Shown here piece after piece: positions 10,280 through 25,200 of a stretch of 64,000 nucleotides of DNA. A program made the translations under genes and the position numbers. Position 1 is the first letter of the stretch, and the number at the start of each line of letters is the position of its first letter. Below the pieces are notes generated by a model. The model saw only the letters and a program-made list of their open reading frames with translations. It was not told where the DNA came from and did no database searches. Origin of the DNA: Rhyzopertha dominica (Eukaryota; Arthropoda; Insecta; Coleoptera; Bostrichidae); the NCBI GenBank assembly GCA_025024175.1, contig QCXZ01000053.1, forward strand, positions 13,392,001-13,456,000, in the 5' to 3' direction.

Positions 10280-13200
10280 GTGAGTAACATTTGCTTATTT
10301 TTCATTCTAGAGTCGTCACCTCTTACTGTGTAATTAAAATGCGCCTTGTTCAAGCAGAAATAACGAACGACGTTTTTCCGGCCTTTTTTGCGCTCACGCT
10401 TTTTTACTTTCTGTCAAACCAGTGTCTATCGAATCATGTACAGTTGCCAGCGAAAATGGCAAGCACGTGGTCCTAAGATGACCATAAAAAACATATTCAA
10501 GTGTTTACATATATGTTCGCACCATCATCATGAGAAAATTGGTATTGGCATTTTGAGTTTTTGTGCTTGAGCAATGTGTGTTTGTGACGGTTTGTTTATC
10601 TTCTTCTGTCATAATGTTCTGCACTCTTCTGCTGATAGCTAGATTAAAGAAACAAATATTTGGTTAAGTGGTGTTGGTGGTGGATTTCCCGTGTGCTAAA
10701 TATTGGGATTTTTCTCGCAGGGAGCATATACAGGAGAGGAGCCAGAAGGTGGAGAAAGCTATATAGGGTCAACGGTCACATATTCCAGGCTAAAAGATTC
10801 AACAGGGTGAGTAAAATCTCCTATTAACGCGTGTACCTATCTGTGGTTTATCTTTCTTGGATTAGCGATTATGCTATTTACATTGAGTAACACACGGAAA
10901 AATAATGCTAATAAATCCAATTTTCTTAGTTCTTCTTATACGAGTGGTGACATATTAAGGTGTTTGTGTCATAAAAGTAAAGTTCAAACAGAATTTAAAA
11001 ATTCACCCATATGCATAATCCATAATACCATGTTATGTAAGTTTGTTTACAAAATCACTTATATCTTACAGCCTAATTTAAATGATATTCTGATATATAC
11101 AGGGTGTCCATAAATACGAGCAATACTTGAAAAATTGATGCTGTCTTGCTTGCTATCTTCTTTTAACTTTACAATTACAATTGGTCCACTTTTTTCTGCA
11201 TATCAAAATTTCTTATTATTTCATTCTTTTTTGTTTCCTGTTAAGAAATTCCTCTGTTTTTATAACCTTTTCCATCATCAGTTGAAGTTAAACTATTGAG
11301 CTTGGATTCTCCTGTCTCAGACCTATTTCAATCCAAATGTATTTTTAAAGGTCGAAATCGGATCCATGTTACACAATGTACATTTGTTTAATTTATTGTA
11401 AAATAAATCTCCCCTAGTTTAGTGCACTATACTTTATTATTAGGTAAAGTCCTTTCGGCTTATAAGCCATTGTCAGTACCAAATAAAAAACCGCTGAAAA
11501 TTGAATCAATACTTCCACATTCAATTGTCAAAATAACATTTATGTTTTTATTTTTTATACTATACGATTAGTAATCAGATTTTGAGCATTTTTCTCTCTA
11601 CACATTTTTTCTAAGACAAACAGTCCTCGTGATATTAGCAAAAATATATAAATTTTTAAAATCGGTTTTTTCCAAATAACTCGAAAATTGTTAACTTAAC
11701 AAAAAAAATTATAAGAGTGCTTTCTGATCAGAAATGTGATATTCTATATAATGCCAAAGTTTAAAAAAAGTCGTGCGAGCAGGGTCCAAAATAGGTTTTT
11801 TGGAAATATTTCGAAAATGTCAAAATTTTGGATAAATTTTCTAAGACACTTTCTGTGAGAAATTTTATTTCCTATCTGATGGTATTTTAATTTTTTGATT
11901 ATATTAAATATGTTCAGAGATACTTAGGAAAATCCGTTTTCTTTAAGTGACGCTTTTTTGCTAATATCTTCTAAACAGTTTGCTGCACCGAAAATTTATA
12001 AGTATTATCGCATTTATACTACTAATCACATACTAAAGCGAAAAAAAATTAAAATTGCAAAAAAATGTAGTTACCCCCCAATTTCGCCCCCTTCCCGATA
12101 AATTTATAAGAACGAATAATACTCGCAGTTATAGTACTAATCACATACTAAAACGAAAAAAATTAAAAAATAAAAATATGCAAAAAGGGTAGTTACCTCC
12201 CAATTTCGTCCCCTTCCTTCCCGATAACCTACTTACCCCACAAACAATAGGTCGCTCTGGGTAGTTGAGATTTATACATTTACCAAATTTCAAGTTCATA
12301 TAATGTCTTTCGAAAGTTATCGTGTCCACAAACAATACCACAGACACACAGACAAGAAATTTTTTTTTGCTCAAGTTTTGTATTTTTGCGTTTTCGACCA
12401 TGTTAAGGAGAATGAGCAAATAAAAATTTTTGAAAATTTTTTTCGTGATACAATACTTTTCGTCTGTTGGATGTGGAAGTATAAAGTAAGAAAATAATGT
12501 GACAACAAATTAATAAAATTATCTAAAAATCTAAACAAGCAAACTCAACGAAAAATGCAAAGCAACTTTCAAACCAGCAACACAAGTCTCAATAATTTAT
12601 CTTTCTAAATTGTTTTCACCTTACCACATAAATATTGCCTTTTCCTACTACAGTAGGCTGGCTATTCCTGTTTTGTCCATAATTAAGATAAAATTTCTGT
12701 TTTAAAATGTTTAAGAGTATACATTTTTTCTTGTAGTGACTCTAATTATATTTATATTGGACAAACGAGAAGATTCTTTTTTAATTAGATGCAATGACTT
12801 CTAAATCAATTTAATAAGTATAAACATACTTCCACGGTGAAAAATTCGAAAAGTTTACATTTTTTTAACAAATTATCAAAATTAAACTATTTAGAAATTT
12901 TGCAGGTATAAAAAATTGTAAATAACCAAAATTAGACAGTTCTAATTGACTTGCAATTTCATTTGCCCCATTCTAAAATTTTTATGTAAACGCAATTATA
13001 TATTTTGCAAATTTGACAGTTGCTTTCCATTTTTTCATTTCTTGTTTAGATTTTTAGATTCCTTTTATTAATTTGACATCATAATATTTTTTTTGTATTT
13101 GGTACTAACGTAGGCTTATTAGCCAAAAGCGCTTTACCTAATAATGAAATATAGTGGATTAAACTTGACAAGTTTTATTTTACAAGAATAAATTTATTTT

Positions 13201-16200
13201 CACAAAACTTTGTTCCCACTCACACACACATTACGAGCAGTAGACTGCTGACACCTGTTTCTATTCAGTAGTTATTTCTAATTAAATTAAAGAGCTTAGG
13301 TGCTAAATAAAATTGTAATTATATATAATAATGAAGTGTAGACTGCAGCATCCATATTTTAGTAAGTATTCATGAAATTCAACAGACACTTTTAGTTTTT
13401 TTTAAATATATGGAATCGTGGCTTTAAGAGTGGTTACTCTTTAGACTTTAAGATATCCAAATGCATTTGTGTCTTACTTTTCTTTGTGTATCATATTCGT
13501 ACTTTCTCATTCTGTACGCAAAAGAAAGAGTACAATAAATACTAGTTAAGGTAGTGGTAAAGCAAATATCACTGATCTTTTTCTGTAATATACAACTGTT
13601 TTATATAAAGATATCTTCAGTTTTATGGAACTAAGAAAAGAAAACATATTTCATATTAAAAACAATAAAGATCTATTTTACTAATCATCATTATTATTAT
13701 TGTTTTAGACAAAGAAAATTCATATTAAAAAGTACAACAATTATTATTGTTATTAACATGTTGTCACTACAATCTTCATATTTGTTTTTGGAACAAAAAA
13801 TCAAATTCCCTTCTCTTCCTGCATGTCTAACGATATATTGTTTTTCATCACCACTATTTGATGCTCTACAAAAAACTACTGAGTCGTCTTGACATGTGCA
13901 TCTATTTCTACCATTTGAAGAATTACAAGTGCTTTCTTTTATCAGGCTTTTCACAAAGACACTCTTGATTGCAATGTTTCTTGTTTTAACGAGTTACCCT
14001 GTTACCCATTTCTTGTATAGGTCTCCAGTCAATTACTTCAGAAGCATTGAGTGCATTAGCACTATATTTCATATAGGGTTATAAACGAATTAAGGGCACC
14101 AAATTTTCTCTTTGGTTTTTTATATATGCAATAACTTAATGTCTTAAAGCAAGAAAATCACTTTCACACAAACATGTTTTCATTTGAAGGTCAAAACAAG
14201 ACTGAAATCCTCCATATAGTTAGAGTGTTTTGGTACATAATAAATATGTGTGATTCATTTAAATGTCATTTCCTTATCCTTTTAAGGATTATTCAAATGC
14301 TTGTGTGGTATTTATTGATGTATCCCACATTTCCATGAATGATTCATGCAATTATTAAAGTACTTCTGCAAATGCAAACATTTCATCTAATCACCTGAAA
14401 TTTTTACTGTAGATAATAAAGATATTCTGTGCAGTTTAGTAGAAGTTATATAACATTATTGCATTTAGTTTGTGCTGAATTATCCGCCACATCACATAAT
14501 GTATATTTTTTTTACACATTAAAAGATGAAATTGTTTTATATATTTTAACAGGAGCTTTACTTTCATTTGAGAATCCCTTGTTTCTGGATGGAGATTCCA
14601 TTTTTTTTGTTCTATCTGATTTACCACTACCTTACTTAGTATCTTCGAACCTTTCTTTTGTATCCTAAAATTTGCTAATCCTGCCAATAGTATGGAATGT
14701 TCATGTTGCAAAGTGTTATAAATCTCTAACAATATTCCTTAAAAATTACCATCATAATGTTACTTTCACGTCATATCTCAATTTCAGAGAGCATTTTGTG
14801 CCTACTGCCATGACCGCATCTGGGGATTAGGCCGCCAAGGTTTCAAGTGCATCCAGTGCAAGCTTCTGGTGCACAAGAAGTGCCACAAGCTCGTCCAGAA
14901 GCCCTGTACCAACGAGCACATAGAACCTGTCATCCGTGAGGATCACAATGGCGAAGCTCAAACTATCGGAACGCCCAACAACGACATCATCTCTGAAATT
15001 CGTGATTTCCCTGAACCACCGCCGGATGTCACCGGTGACTCCGTTCCAGTTGAGGACCCCAGCAAACCATCGGATGATCTTTTGGAACCCGGCTCCCAGC
15101 GTCAATACTCACTGAACGATTTCGAACTGATCAGGGTAATCGGTAGGGGTAGTTATGCTAAGGTTCTTATGGTTGAGCTTAAGAAGACGAAGAGGATCTA
15201 TGCTATGAAGGTTAGTAGCAGTCATTTTTACATGTTTTACAGTAATAGGTAATTGGTGCAATCTTTGGAGCACTTTCAAAACCTACTGGATCAGCTGTAA
15301 CTTAAACACTCATGTCATGATTCACAGCAGTTTTCCGGGTGCTTGGTTAGTTATCAATATTCTTAATTTCTTTCTTTGCCCTGGTAATTATGCCTCAGAT
15401 CCAGAATGTCCTTAATAATCTATAATGCATCATTTCTGTATACAAATCAACTACACTATAGGAAAAAATTTATGTTTAAGTGGTTTTCAAACTGTGACAA
15501 CATAAATTTCACATATACATTTTCCCACTCAAACCAACAACAAGCATTTCAGTTCAAGTTGAGTAGACAAGTGACGTGATTTTATGAAAATGAATTTCCA
15601 CAATTTTTTGAATTTTTACAACCACTGTGACTGCACAACATGTTTTCGCGTTCCATTTCACGACAAATTATATATGGTCTGTATATGTGGCAGTTTAGAA
15701 AACTACAAGAACTCTTGTGTTCGCACCACTAGCAAAACGTTTTTAAGTATACCCAGATAATTTCAGGGATTTAATCCTTTATGAAAAAAAGGAATGGTTT
15801 GTGGAAGCTGAAACGTATGCTGACATCTGCATTCTATGTTCTGGGCATATCTAATTACACTGAAAGGTACCATATGTCCCATTTTCGTTGTAATTGTAGG
15901 GTATCTTAGTAACTATTAATATTAGAGAATTGAAGTTTGCACCTTACTGCCTCAATTTTTTGTTTCCTGTTGGACTGTACTGTCGTCATTTTTGTCACGC
16001 CTTTTGTTTTAAAGCTATAGCAAACTCTTGAAAAATGTAACATTTCTTCAGTTCTCAATATCTCGCTTGAGTATATAGATACAAAAAAAAACTGTGAAGG
16101 CAGTTTTTATAGATATTATTTTGAATCGAATGGCTTACCCAGAATTTTTTTAAGGAGTCACATTGTATAGGTATAATACCAACTTGCATTTTTTTAAATG

Positions 16201-19200
16201 AAAGCCATAGTTGGCTTTGCTATGATTAAAAAGACCTATTTTTTCTGATTGAGAAAATATTTGTATTGGTAGGTTTGTTTTTACTAATTTTGGTATTATT
16301 CTAATTTTGGTAGTAATTTATTCAGATTTTACGTTTTTCGTCAAAATGTATGTAACAATATATTCTTGACCCTTGATTTCCAACAAAAGAATGGCATGAA
16401 TGCCTTTAGGAATCTTAGGTATGTATCCAAATTATAATTATAATTTTTATTTAATAATATAAATTATATTATGTGTTTTCTTGTTCCATAGCCTGCTGGA
16501 TGTAAACATAAAATCTGATTAAATTGATTTAAAAAAAATTGATTAATGCCAGAATTATTGAAAATACACCTAACAACTATAGCAAGGCCGTTGTGACTCC
16601 CTAAAAAACATAACTAGATTCAAAATCAGAATGCTGAGAACTGAAAAATTGTAAGATTTTTTAAAAGTCGATTATGGCTTTAAAACAAAAGATAGCATAA
16701 AAATGGCGATGGTGCAACACACTCACAATGAAAAAGTAAGACAGTATACATATACATCACTATATCTCACTATTAACTGTTATTGATGATGTCCTGCGTT
16801 CATGGCATTCTGGTGACTCCATTGTATTGGTGTTCCTTGACCTTTCCAGGGCGTTTGACACCATCGACCATCGCATCCTACTTGCTAAGCTGGCTTACTT
16901 AGACTTTTCATCAGACACTGTTCAGTGGTTTCATGGCTATCTCTTTGATAGGGTCCAGTAAGTTAAATTGTCAGGTGTCGGTGATGTTTGTGAGTCAGGG
17001 TTTGCCTATCTTGCGTCGGGGGTGCCTCAGGGTTCCATTTTGGGACCTCTTTTGTTCTGTTTAAATATCAGTGACCTGTATACTTGTCTTCCAGGAGTTA
17101 AGCTTCATCACTATGCTGATGATACTCAGCTGTATGCTCCTGTCAATGGGGATAGTGTTTTGGAGGTAGTAAATAGTTTAAATAAGTATTAAGGCCCTAC
17201 AGGCTTAGTATACAAAGCAGTCTCTTATGCTTAATGCCGCTAAAACATCCTTATTGATGGTGGGCCCCCGATCGGTTCGTGGATAACATCTGTGATTCTA
17301 TAAAATTAAGTATTAATAACTGTGATATACTTTTAAGCAAGCATTTTAAGGACAAGGCATAATCATAGATGAAAGCCTTAGCTTTACCAATCATGTCACG
17401 TTAGTATATATAGTATATAGACTTCACAGTACTAGAGATTTACTTTCAACAGGAATCAGAGTTCGACTTTGTGAATTATTAGTTTGTCTCACCATAGACG
17501 TGGCTGTGTATTTGTCCAGTTACAAATTGTGCAGGAACGGAATTCCATGGTTCAGCATTCTAATTTTACATTTTGTACTTGTACTGCTTCAGCCACATTG
17601 ATGTCATTTGGCTACACTGACGATCAGTTAGCATCATCCTAACTGACCATCAGGGTACGAACAAGTGAAATGGTTTTCAGTCACAATGAAAAGAAAACAT
17701 GCAAAAGTTGATTTCAAACATTTATCAAATACTTGAGAGTTTAAAGCGGCTGAACTTGTTCTCCTTTTTTAATAATTCTTCTTTAAAGCTTTTCGTTCAA
17801 TTAGAATGTGATGTTCAAATGTTGTACTCCAGGTAATCAAGAAGGCTCTGGTGACCGATGATGAGGACATCGACTGGGTGCAGACTGAGAAACATGTCTT
17901 TGAAACCGCATCCAATCATCCCTTCTTGGTGGGGCTTCACTCGTGCTTCCAAACGCCCAGCCGACTATTTTTCGTCATCGAGTTCGTCAGAGGTGGCGAC
18001 TTGATGTTCCACATGCAGAGGCAAAGACGTCTGCCGGAGGAACATGCCAGGTTCTATGCTGCGGAGATCTCTTTGGCGCTCAACTTCCTCCACTGCAAGG
18101 GTATCATATACCGTGATCTGAAGCTGGACAATGTGCTGTTGGACCATGAGGGACACATCAAGCTGACCGACTATGGAATGTGTAAAGAGGGCATCAGACC
18201 TGGGGATACGACTTCCACATTCTGTGGTACACCGAACTATATTGCACCAGAAATACTTAGGGGAGAGGATTATGGATTTTCGGTGGATTGGTGGGCTTTA
18301 GGTAAGTCTATTAATTTAAAAGTTATACATATTATTTTAATTAATAGTTCAATTAAAATTATAATTTGTATTGGGGTCCATGTTACTTACAGGATTGAAA
18401 AACAATATTTTGTTAAATGTGGGTAGAGTACTATGTTCTATTTTTTTATTTTATTTATTTATTTATTTAAAATGCTACTTATAATACATTGGTCATGCTA
18501 TTTTGCTATATAATTCCTAACAGACTTTGAATTTTAGATTGTTTGCACTCCAGTTTCTGTTTATTATATTAATTTGCATTTCTATTGGATTTGCATACTT
18601 AATACCACATTAGTTTACCTTACCTTTGAATATAAAACTGACAGGAAGGAACTTTCAGTATTTCAGATTGAAAATAACTATTATTTATTATCAATATAAT
18701 TTTATTTGTTTTAAATCTAGATCTAATTGATAACGAATAAAATTTTAATAAATGTAGTTAGTGTTTTATGCTACCCATTTAAAAGTTCTTGTTTCTGGGC
18801 ATAGATCCCATCATTTGGTCCATCTGCTTTTGCCACTACTTTAACTAGTATTTATTGTAGTCTTTCTTTTGTGTGCTAAATGGTTGAGAATGAATGTGAT
18901 GGGAAAGTGTTTCGCCCGTTTTACAACATTTTAGATATGGTAAAATATTTTCTACTGTACATACAGGATTTTTCAAAAAAAAAGCTTAAACATGATCAGT
19001 AGTACGATGTTTGATTTTTTTATTTTTCTTTTTTGCTTAGTGATTTAAAAAAAGAGAATCAAAACACATTGCATCATAAATGCTTCCTAGACTTCTGAAT
19101 TTTAAATTGTCAGACTTTTTTCCTAATAATGTGTTGGGTGCCCATTTTTTTATCAACTGAAGTCTTTATGCATGCTGTTAACAAAATAAAATATCTATTT

Positions 19201-22200
19201 TGTTAGTGACTCAAATGAGGTAGTGTTTAAAAAGAAACAGAAAAAAGAATTTCATTTTTTGTATAAATAAACAAACTACATTTTTTAACTAACACAGTAT
19301 TTGTGCAACTGTGAAATAATATCTCATTGAAATTAACATTTCTGTGGCAAGCTTATTTACAGATAACTTTATGACTTTTCACCTTTAATGTTTGCTGACT
19401 TATCAATTAATTTATTTATTAATTTTCTTTTCTTAAAAACCCTTACAGGCTGCCACTCTTCCAATTCGCTACAGGTTTTGTCTTTTATTTCCACCATATC
19501 GTTCTTACTGTACCTGACCAACTTTTGATACATTTCTTTGTATTTATGGTACTACCTGCAGGATCTTGAAGTTGGATAAATCTTCCTTTTGTCATTTCAA
19601 AAATGTCAAACTTGTTGTTTTGGGTTGCAGACACTTCAATATCTTTAACTTCACTTGAGATAGAAGACTTGAAACTTTTTTCCCTATTACAAGTTAATAG
19701 CTATGTCCTGACTCCAAAAATCTGTATCCAGTGGCATCAAACAATCCAATAGCTATCAAATTCAAGAAGAAGAAAAACATTACTCTATTATTCTTGTTGC
19801 TGCTCCAAACAACAGAGTTCTTTAAATCATAAACATTTATCACTTGAAGAAGGCATCAAACAACTTCATTGCTTCCTCACTCCTTCATTCCACATGCACT
19901 TATCGCTTTGCTTGTGCCGCATAAGTTTAGACAAAAATTGTAGCATTATAATAAAAGTGCTTGCACCACATCAGCAATTATCAAAATTATATGTTGTTTA
20001 TTTTCATCTATCCATATAATCCTGAAACAGTTTTCAATTAAGAAAATGTCAGATATTAATCATGTTCATTACATCAGGATTTTTTTTTCATTTCTATTTA
20101 GGGGGATGCTCTCAGAATGTGTAAAACTTACAGTTTTAATCTTTTTTAACCTAGAAGATNTTTTATTTTTTTGCAGGTTTCAAAATTGTTATTTTTCCAC
20201 AAAGTGTGTAAGGTAGTTGATAAACCAATTTATTTCCATAAATTAAAATTTATGCTACTTTACCATAACACTAAATTAATTGAATTTATGTTCATCACCT
20301 GATCATTGACTATCTGAACTTCTGTTTGCAGGTGTTTTGCTGTATGAAATGCTTGCTGGCCGGTCACCATTTGATATCGCTGGTGCTTCAGAGAATCCCG
20401 ATCAGAACACAGAAGACTACCTGTTCCAAGTCATATTGGAGAAGACAATCCGTATTCCCAGGTCATTAAGTGTCAAAGCGGCAAACGTACTCAAAGGATT
20501 CCTGAACAAGAATCCCGCAGATAGGTTGGGTTGTCACAGTCACGACTCGTTTGCTGAAATCACCAGTCATCAATTCTTCAAAAGCATAGACTGGGATATG
20601 GTAAGCAAAGAAACTTATTCAATGTTGATATGCAATTTAAACAAAGAAATGAAGTATTAGATTTTTCATATAATTTTGACTTATCAGGGTTTCATAGTGC
20701 AGCAAGTTTAGAATGTCAATGAAATAATTTTATTCTTCTTGCTTTAATTTTGCTTTTTGGTTTGGTGTTTTTATAGCTTCATCAAGGTTATTTCTGTCCA
20801 ATTAAAGTTTGATTTAAACTGACACTAATTGGATAGTGAACTTGTAATTATCAAATAATATGATTTGATGTAGAGTACATAGTGAAACTTTTTTCCTCTA
20901 TACTATTTGCACATGCATTTTTCAGTGACTGTTTTAGATGTTTTTTTTTTCTTATTTTTAAATAGATAATAATTGCTTTAGTCCTTCAATCATATGTGTA
21001 TCTAATTTTGTTGAAGTGATCAATATTCCAGGTGGGCATCTCAATTTAAAAATAGCAAAGTAGAGTAAATTCAAATTAGAACCCACAGATGAAGTTGTTT
21101 AATATTTAGTCTGTACATCCAGACAAGATACTAATTTCGGCAACATAACATTGCCATCCTCAGTCCAAATTGTTTCAAATTCAATATTATGGATGCTGAA
21201 AGCATTCACCCTCGTATTCTCACATGATGGTTGAATCAAAAATAGAATTAATAAAATTAAAACAAGCAGGGTACTGAAGGCAAACCTGCTGAATTTACTC
21301 TACTTGGTCATTTTTATATGCATATTTCACAACTCAATTATAATACTAATGCTGATATAACAAAATATTATAGAAATTTTACCTTTGTTCCTAGATGCAG
21401 TGTATTCAGTGATTTTTTTTCAATCACACTAAGTAAATTTATTTTATCAACTTATGGTTTGTGCCTGTACCTGGTTCTGAATTATTTTGATTATTTGTAA
21501 AAAATTATATTAACACGATCAGATATTTCATTTCTATTCAAAAATGATCTTAAAAGGGATGTTATTAATAAAAAGAATTTCTGCTGTTGTATCTATACTG
21601 CCCTTTAATTGTGATTAAGTATTTGTTTCTTCCCGTTACTCAAATGATTGCTGTTAATTAAATAATTAAAGATTTTATGGTGCCAAATTAGGTCTTTCTG
21701 AATTCATAATAAAAGGAAAACACTTGTTTTTGATCCTACTTCCAATTTTACTGTTTGAATTCATTTGTTGCTTGTAGCCCTGAGACACACACACTGACTG
21801 AAATGCCTCAGAAAATTTCAAGATAATCTCTGTTTCTCCATTGATTAGAAGGATGTTTTACTGTTCTTAATAAATGCTCCCCACACTATTAATGTATCAA
21901 GTCCTTACTGAAATAAATAGGTAATGAGACTGTCCCATCTGATGCATCTTCTTTATCCAAATTTACTAAAATTCAGGCGCTTCCAACATTATAAACCATT
22001 CACATTAACTATATTTGTTTAATTCAGTAGTTGTGGATTATGTTTTTACACATTAGAGGACCTTATTATTGTCTCTACATTAATGCTAGTAACAACAGTA
22101 TTGTCTCATCATACAGTCTCAAATACAGTCCTCTATTAATCTAGGATGTGCATAAATTTTGTGGTCAACTGTACCTATTTGGAGCTCCTCTATATTTTTG

Positions 22201-25200
22201 TAAAATGATAAAAAAGAAAGAAGTTACTTGCTGCTGTAATCATTATTTTTTTTTCTAAATTATTGTTATGTAGCCACCCCTTGTTTGCTATTAGTTGAAT
22301 ATTGGTATATCGACTCAATTCCTGAACCGAGGTGAAGTTACAAATTTTGAAATTTAGAATTTAAACGAATATAATGCTGCCATTTAGTTTTCACTGCCAC
22401 CACAGACACTTTCCTCATTCTTGCTTTCTTGAAGTGATTACAGCGTTTGCCATTCTTAACTTCGATGCTTTGTCTGCAAGTGGTATTTGAAAATTCATGT
22501 TTCTTCTCTGGTGATAACATTGTTCAAGGTAGAGTTCAATCTGTACATATCACTATAGTTTACACCACTTGGTTGCTCATTTGCTTGTTAGTCAAATATG
22601 GCCACAAAAAAGTGATGCACACTTTCTCCATGTGTAAATTGTTCGAAACAATGTCGTGTACAATTGTTTTTAGGAGGTATGAGGTCTCTGCTACCTTCTT
22701 CACACTGATTATATGACCTTGCCCAACAAATTTTGCAAACAGCCCACATTTACCTCGTTTTGGATGACAAAAAAAACAATTGCATTACTTACCGGACAGG
22801 TCCCTACAGATTTTTTGATTTAATAGTAAACATTGAAATATTTTTAAATGACCAGAAATCACAACTAGTAAAGCATTTTAAAAGTAATACATGACTAGCA
22901 AAGCTGCNTATCTTTCTTTAGTTAATGAATTAACATTGACAATGCAAGGACCTATGACCGTCTTGTTTTTATGCAACAATAAAATTGAAGAATTTATTTA
23001 ATATTTGGAACGACCGAATAAATAAAGCAAACTTTGATACGTTTCCATGTTATAATCAAATGACTAAAGATAACATATTAAAAGAGGATTGCTATCGATC
23101 AAAACCATAATTCAAAACTACAAGAAAAGTATTTAACTTATTTTCATGTTGCTGATGACATTCATGTCAGTAATATGTAGCACATGAAAATAAAGTTTTA
23201 AATTTATGTGAAGAAGAACAATTCGAAAAGAACATTCCACCTTAAGCGAGAAGGTAATACAACTCTTGCTGCCATTTGCAACGACTTATTTAGTATAAAG
23301 TGGTTTTTTGGCTCTAGCTGCAACAAAAACAAATAGGGAAATCGCCTTGTTAGTATTGACGCTATAATGAGGACTGAGATAACCAAGTCTATTCAAACGA
23401 GAATGGACAAATTGGTGAGGGAAAATCAGCAACAGAAGAGTCACTATTATTTACTGTCTGCTATTAGATATAAAACATTTTTCTTATAATAATACTAAAG
23501 AAATAAAAAATATATTTGTGAAAGTCTACAAGTACATTTTACAATTTAACCTACAATTTTATATCAATACGTTTTTCTTCTTCTCATGAAGTGTGGTTGT
23601 CTTATGTTTGTATGATTTTATGGGTCATTAGGTAAAAAAGGTTACAAAACCCTGCTCTAGAAGATGCAGCAAATATGTAAAGCTCAAAGTTGCTAGAATA
23701 CCACATATTGTGAAATTATCTAATTAAATTATTAATTCATATTCTTAACTTAAATACCCTATATTTCATTAAAATCAACTTTGGTAACATAAAAGAAATA
23801 TCCATAATATTTAAAAATTAGAAGAAATTGGTCAATACCAAAGTGTATTATCTCAAGTGCAGCCACTTGCGATGCTTCGCCCGTATCGGAGTGTGAGACC
23901 GATTCTTTCACACGTGCGAAGCAGATTGTGGGTGAAGGGGCGCGGTGTACAGGGTGACAGTGGGCCATATAGTTGTCTTGGGGTGCATTGACTACAATAC
24001 TCCTGCAGATTGATTTTCGCTATTAAAATATAAATAATGGGAAGAACGTTCAAAATTCAGTATTGATATTAACGATTTCTTACAGCATTTCTTTGATATG
24101 AGCAGACAAGCTGGTGGCCAAAATGGCCATCCCATATTCACTACTTTCATGCAACTATATCACATGCTTTCTACGTATGCCCTAATCAAACCACCAAAAC
24201 AGCCAGTAGTAATTATCCGTCACATAGAAACATTTTAATGGAAAGCTTTAGACATATTCAACACTACAAGTTCGTCAAAAAAGGACCATTTTCTAAAATT
24301 AAAGGAAAAACTAGGCAACGCAATAAAGAACGACTGGAATGAGGTTGAATTTGATTTACCTATTCAGAATCTCTGCATAAGCAAGAAAAACGCCATTTCT
24401 CAGTTGTTGTGTTATACATATATTACGTGGCGGGGTTTGTTTTGAAAACAATACGAAAATATCTTGAATGCATAAGATGCTTGGAATTTTTCTCAAATAT
24501 TTTAGAAAACGTACCAGAAGCAAAGTTAATTGTGACCAAGTAACGAATATACTTGGTTTATCCTAACAAACAATTGTATACACTTCCAAGAACATTAGAA
24601 ATATATTTTGGAAAGCACTATAAAATTCCTACGGAGTATGAAGATACTCTGGATGACTTCTTTGTAAATGAAGGACTGCATATCACTTTTCCATGTACAG
24701 AGCATAGAACAGAGATTCTGCGAATGTAATACCTACTACTCATTACTTCGAATGAAAGAGTACTGCAAACAATATTTTTTGTCAAGAAGATATTCCGTGA
24801 ATATATAATAAAATTGTTCAATATACACTTGCTTCATTTCTTGCTATTTTTATGTACCCCTATTCTATTTTAGAATAAAAGAAAGCTAGAAGATTATTGC
24901 ATGTAATGTATACCAGGTGCAGCCTTTCAAAGCTAAGCATTTTATCTAAGGTTTTAAATCCTCTAATAATAATAATAAGCACCAACTATGGCTACGGGCT
25001 CCCTATACCCTCTATACTAAACAGATGAAATATATACAGGGTGCGGCATTTAAACTTGCTGATTTGAAAAATGAATAAAACAAAAAGTATTACATTTACT
25101 GTTGTCAATACATTTTATCCTTATTCTACAACGCTGAAAGTTTGAAATTACTGTGTTTTAAAAATTATGTCTGTCAAGTGGCTTCCTCCATTGTTGGTGC

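Noticed and set aside
12141..12419. Minus-strand ORF of 92 residues, similar to one at 54091-54393
   Set aside because: Both lie in copies of the same 0.9-kb repeat; the frames differ in reading phase and ends, so the similarity is at DNA level, not a conserved protein.
14827..15105. Minus-strand open frame opposite the aPKC C1 exon
   Set aside because: It is antisense to clearly conserved coding sequence and matches nothing known.
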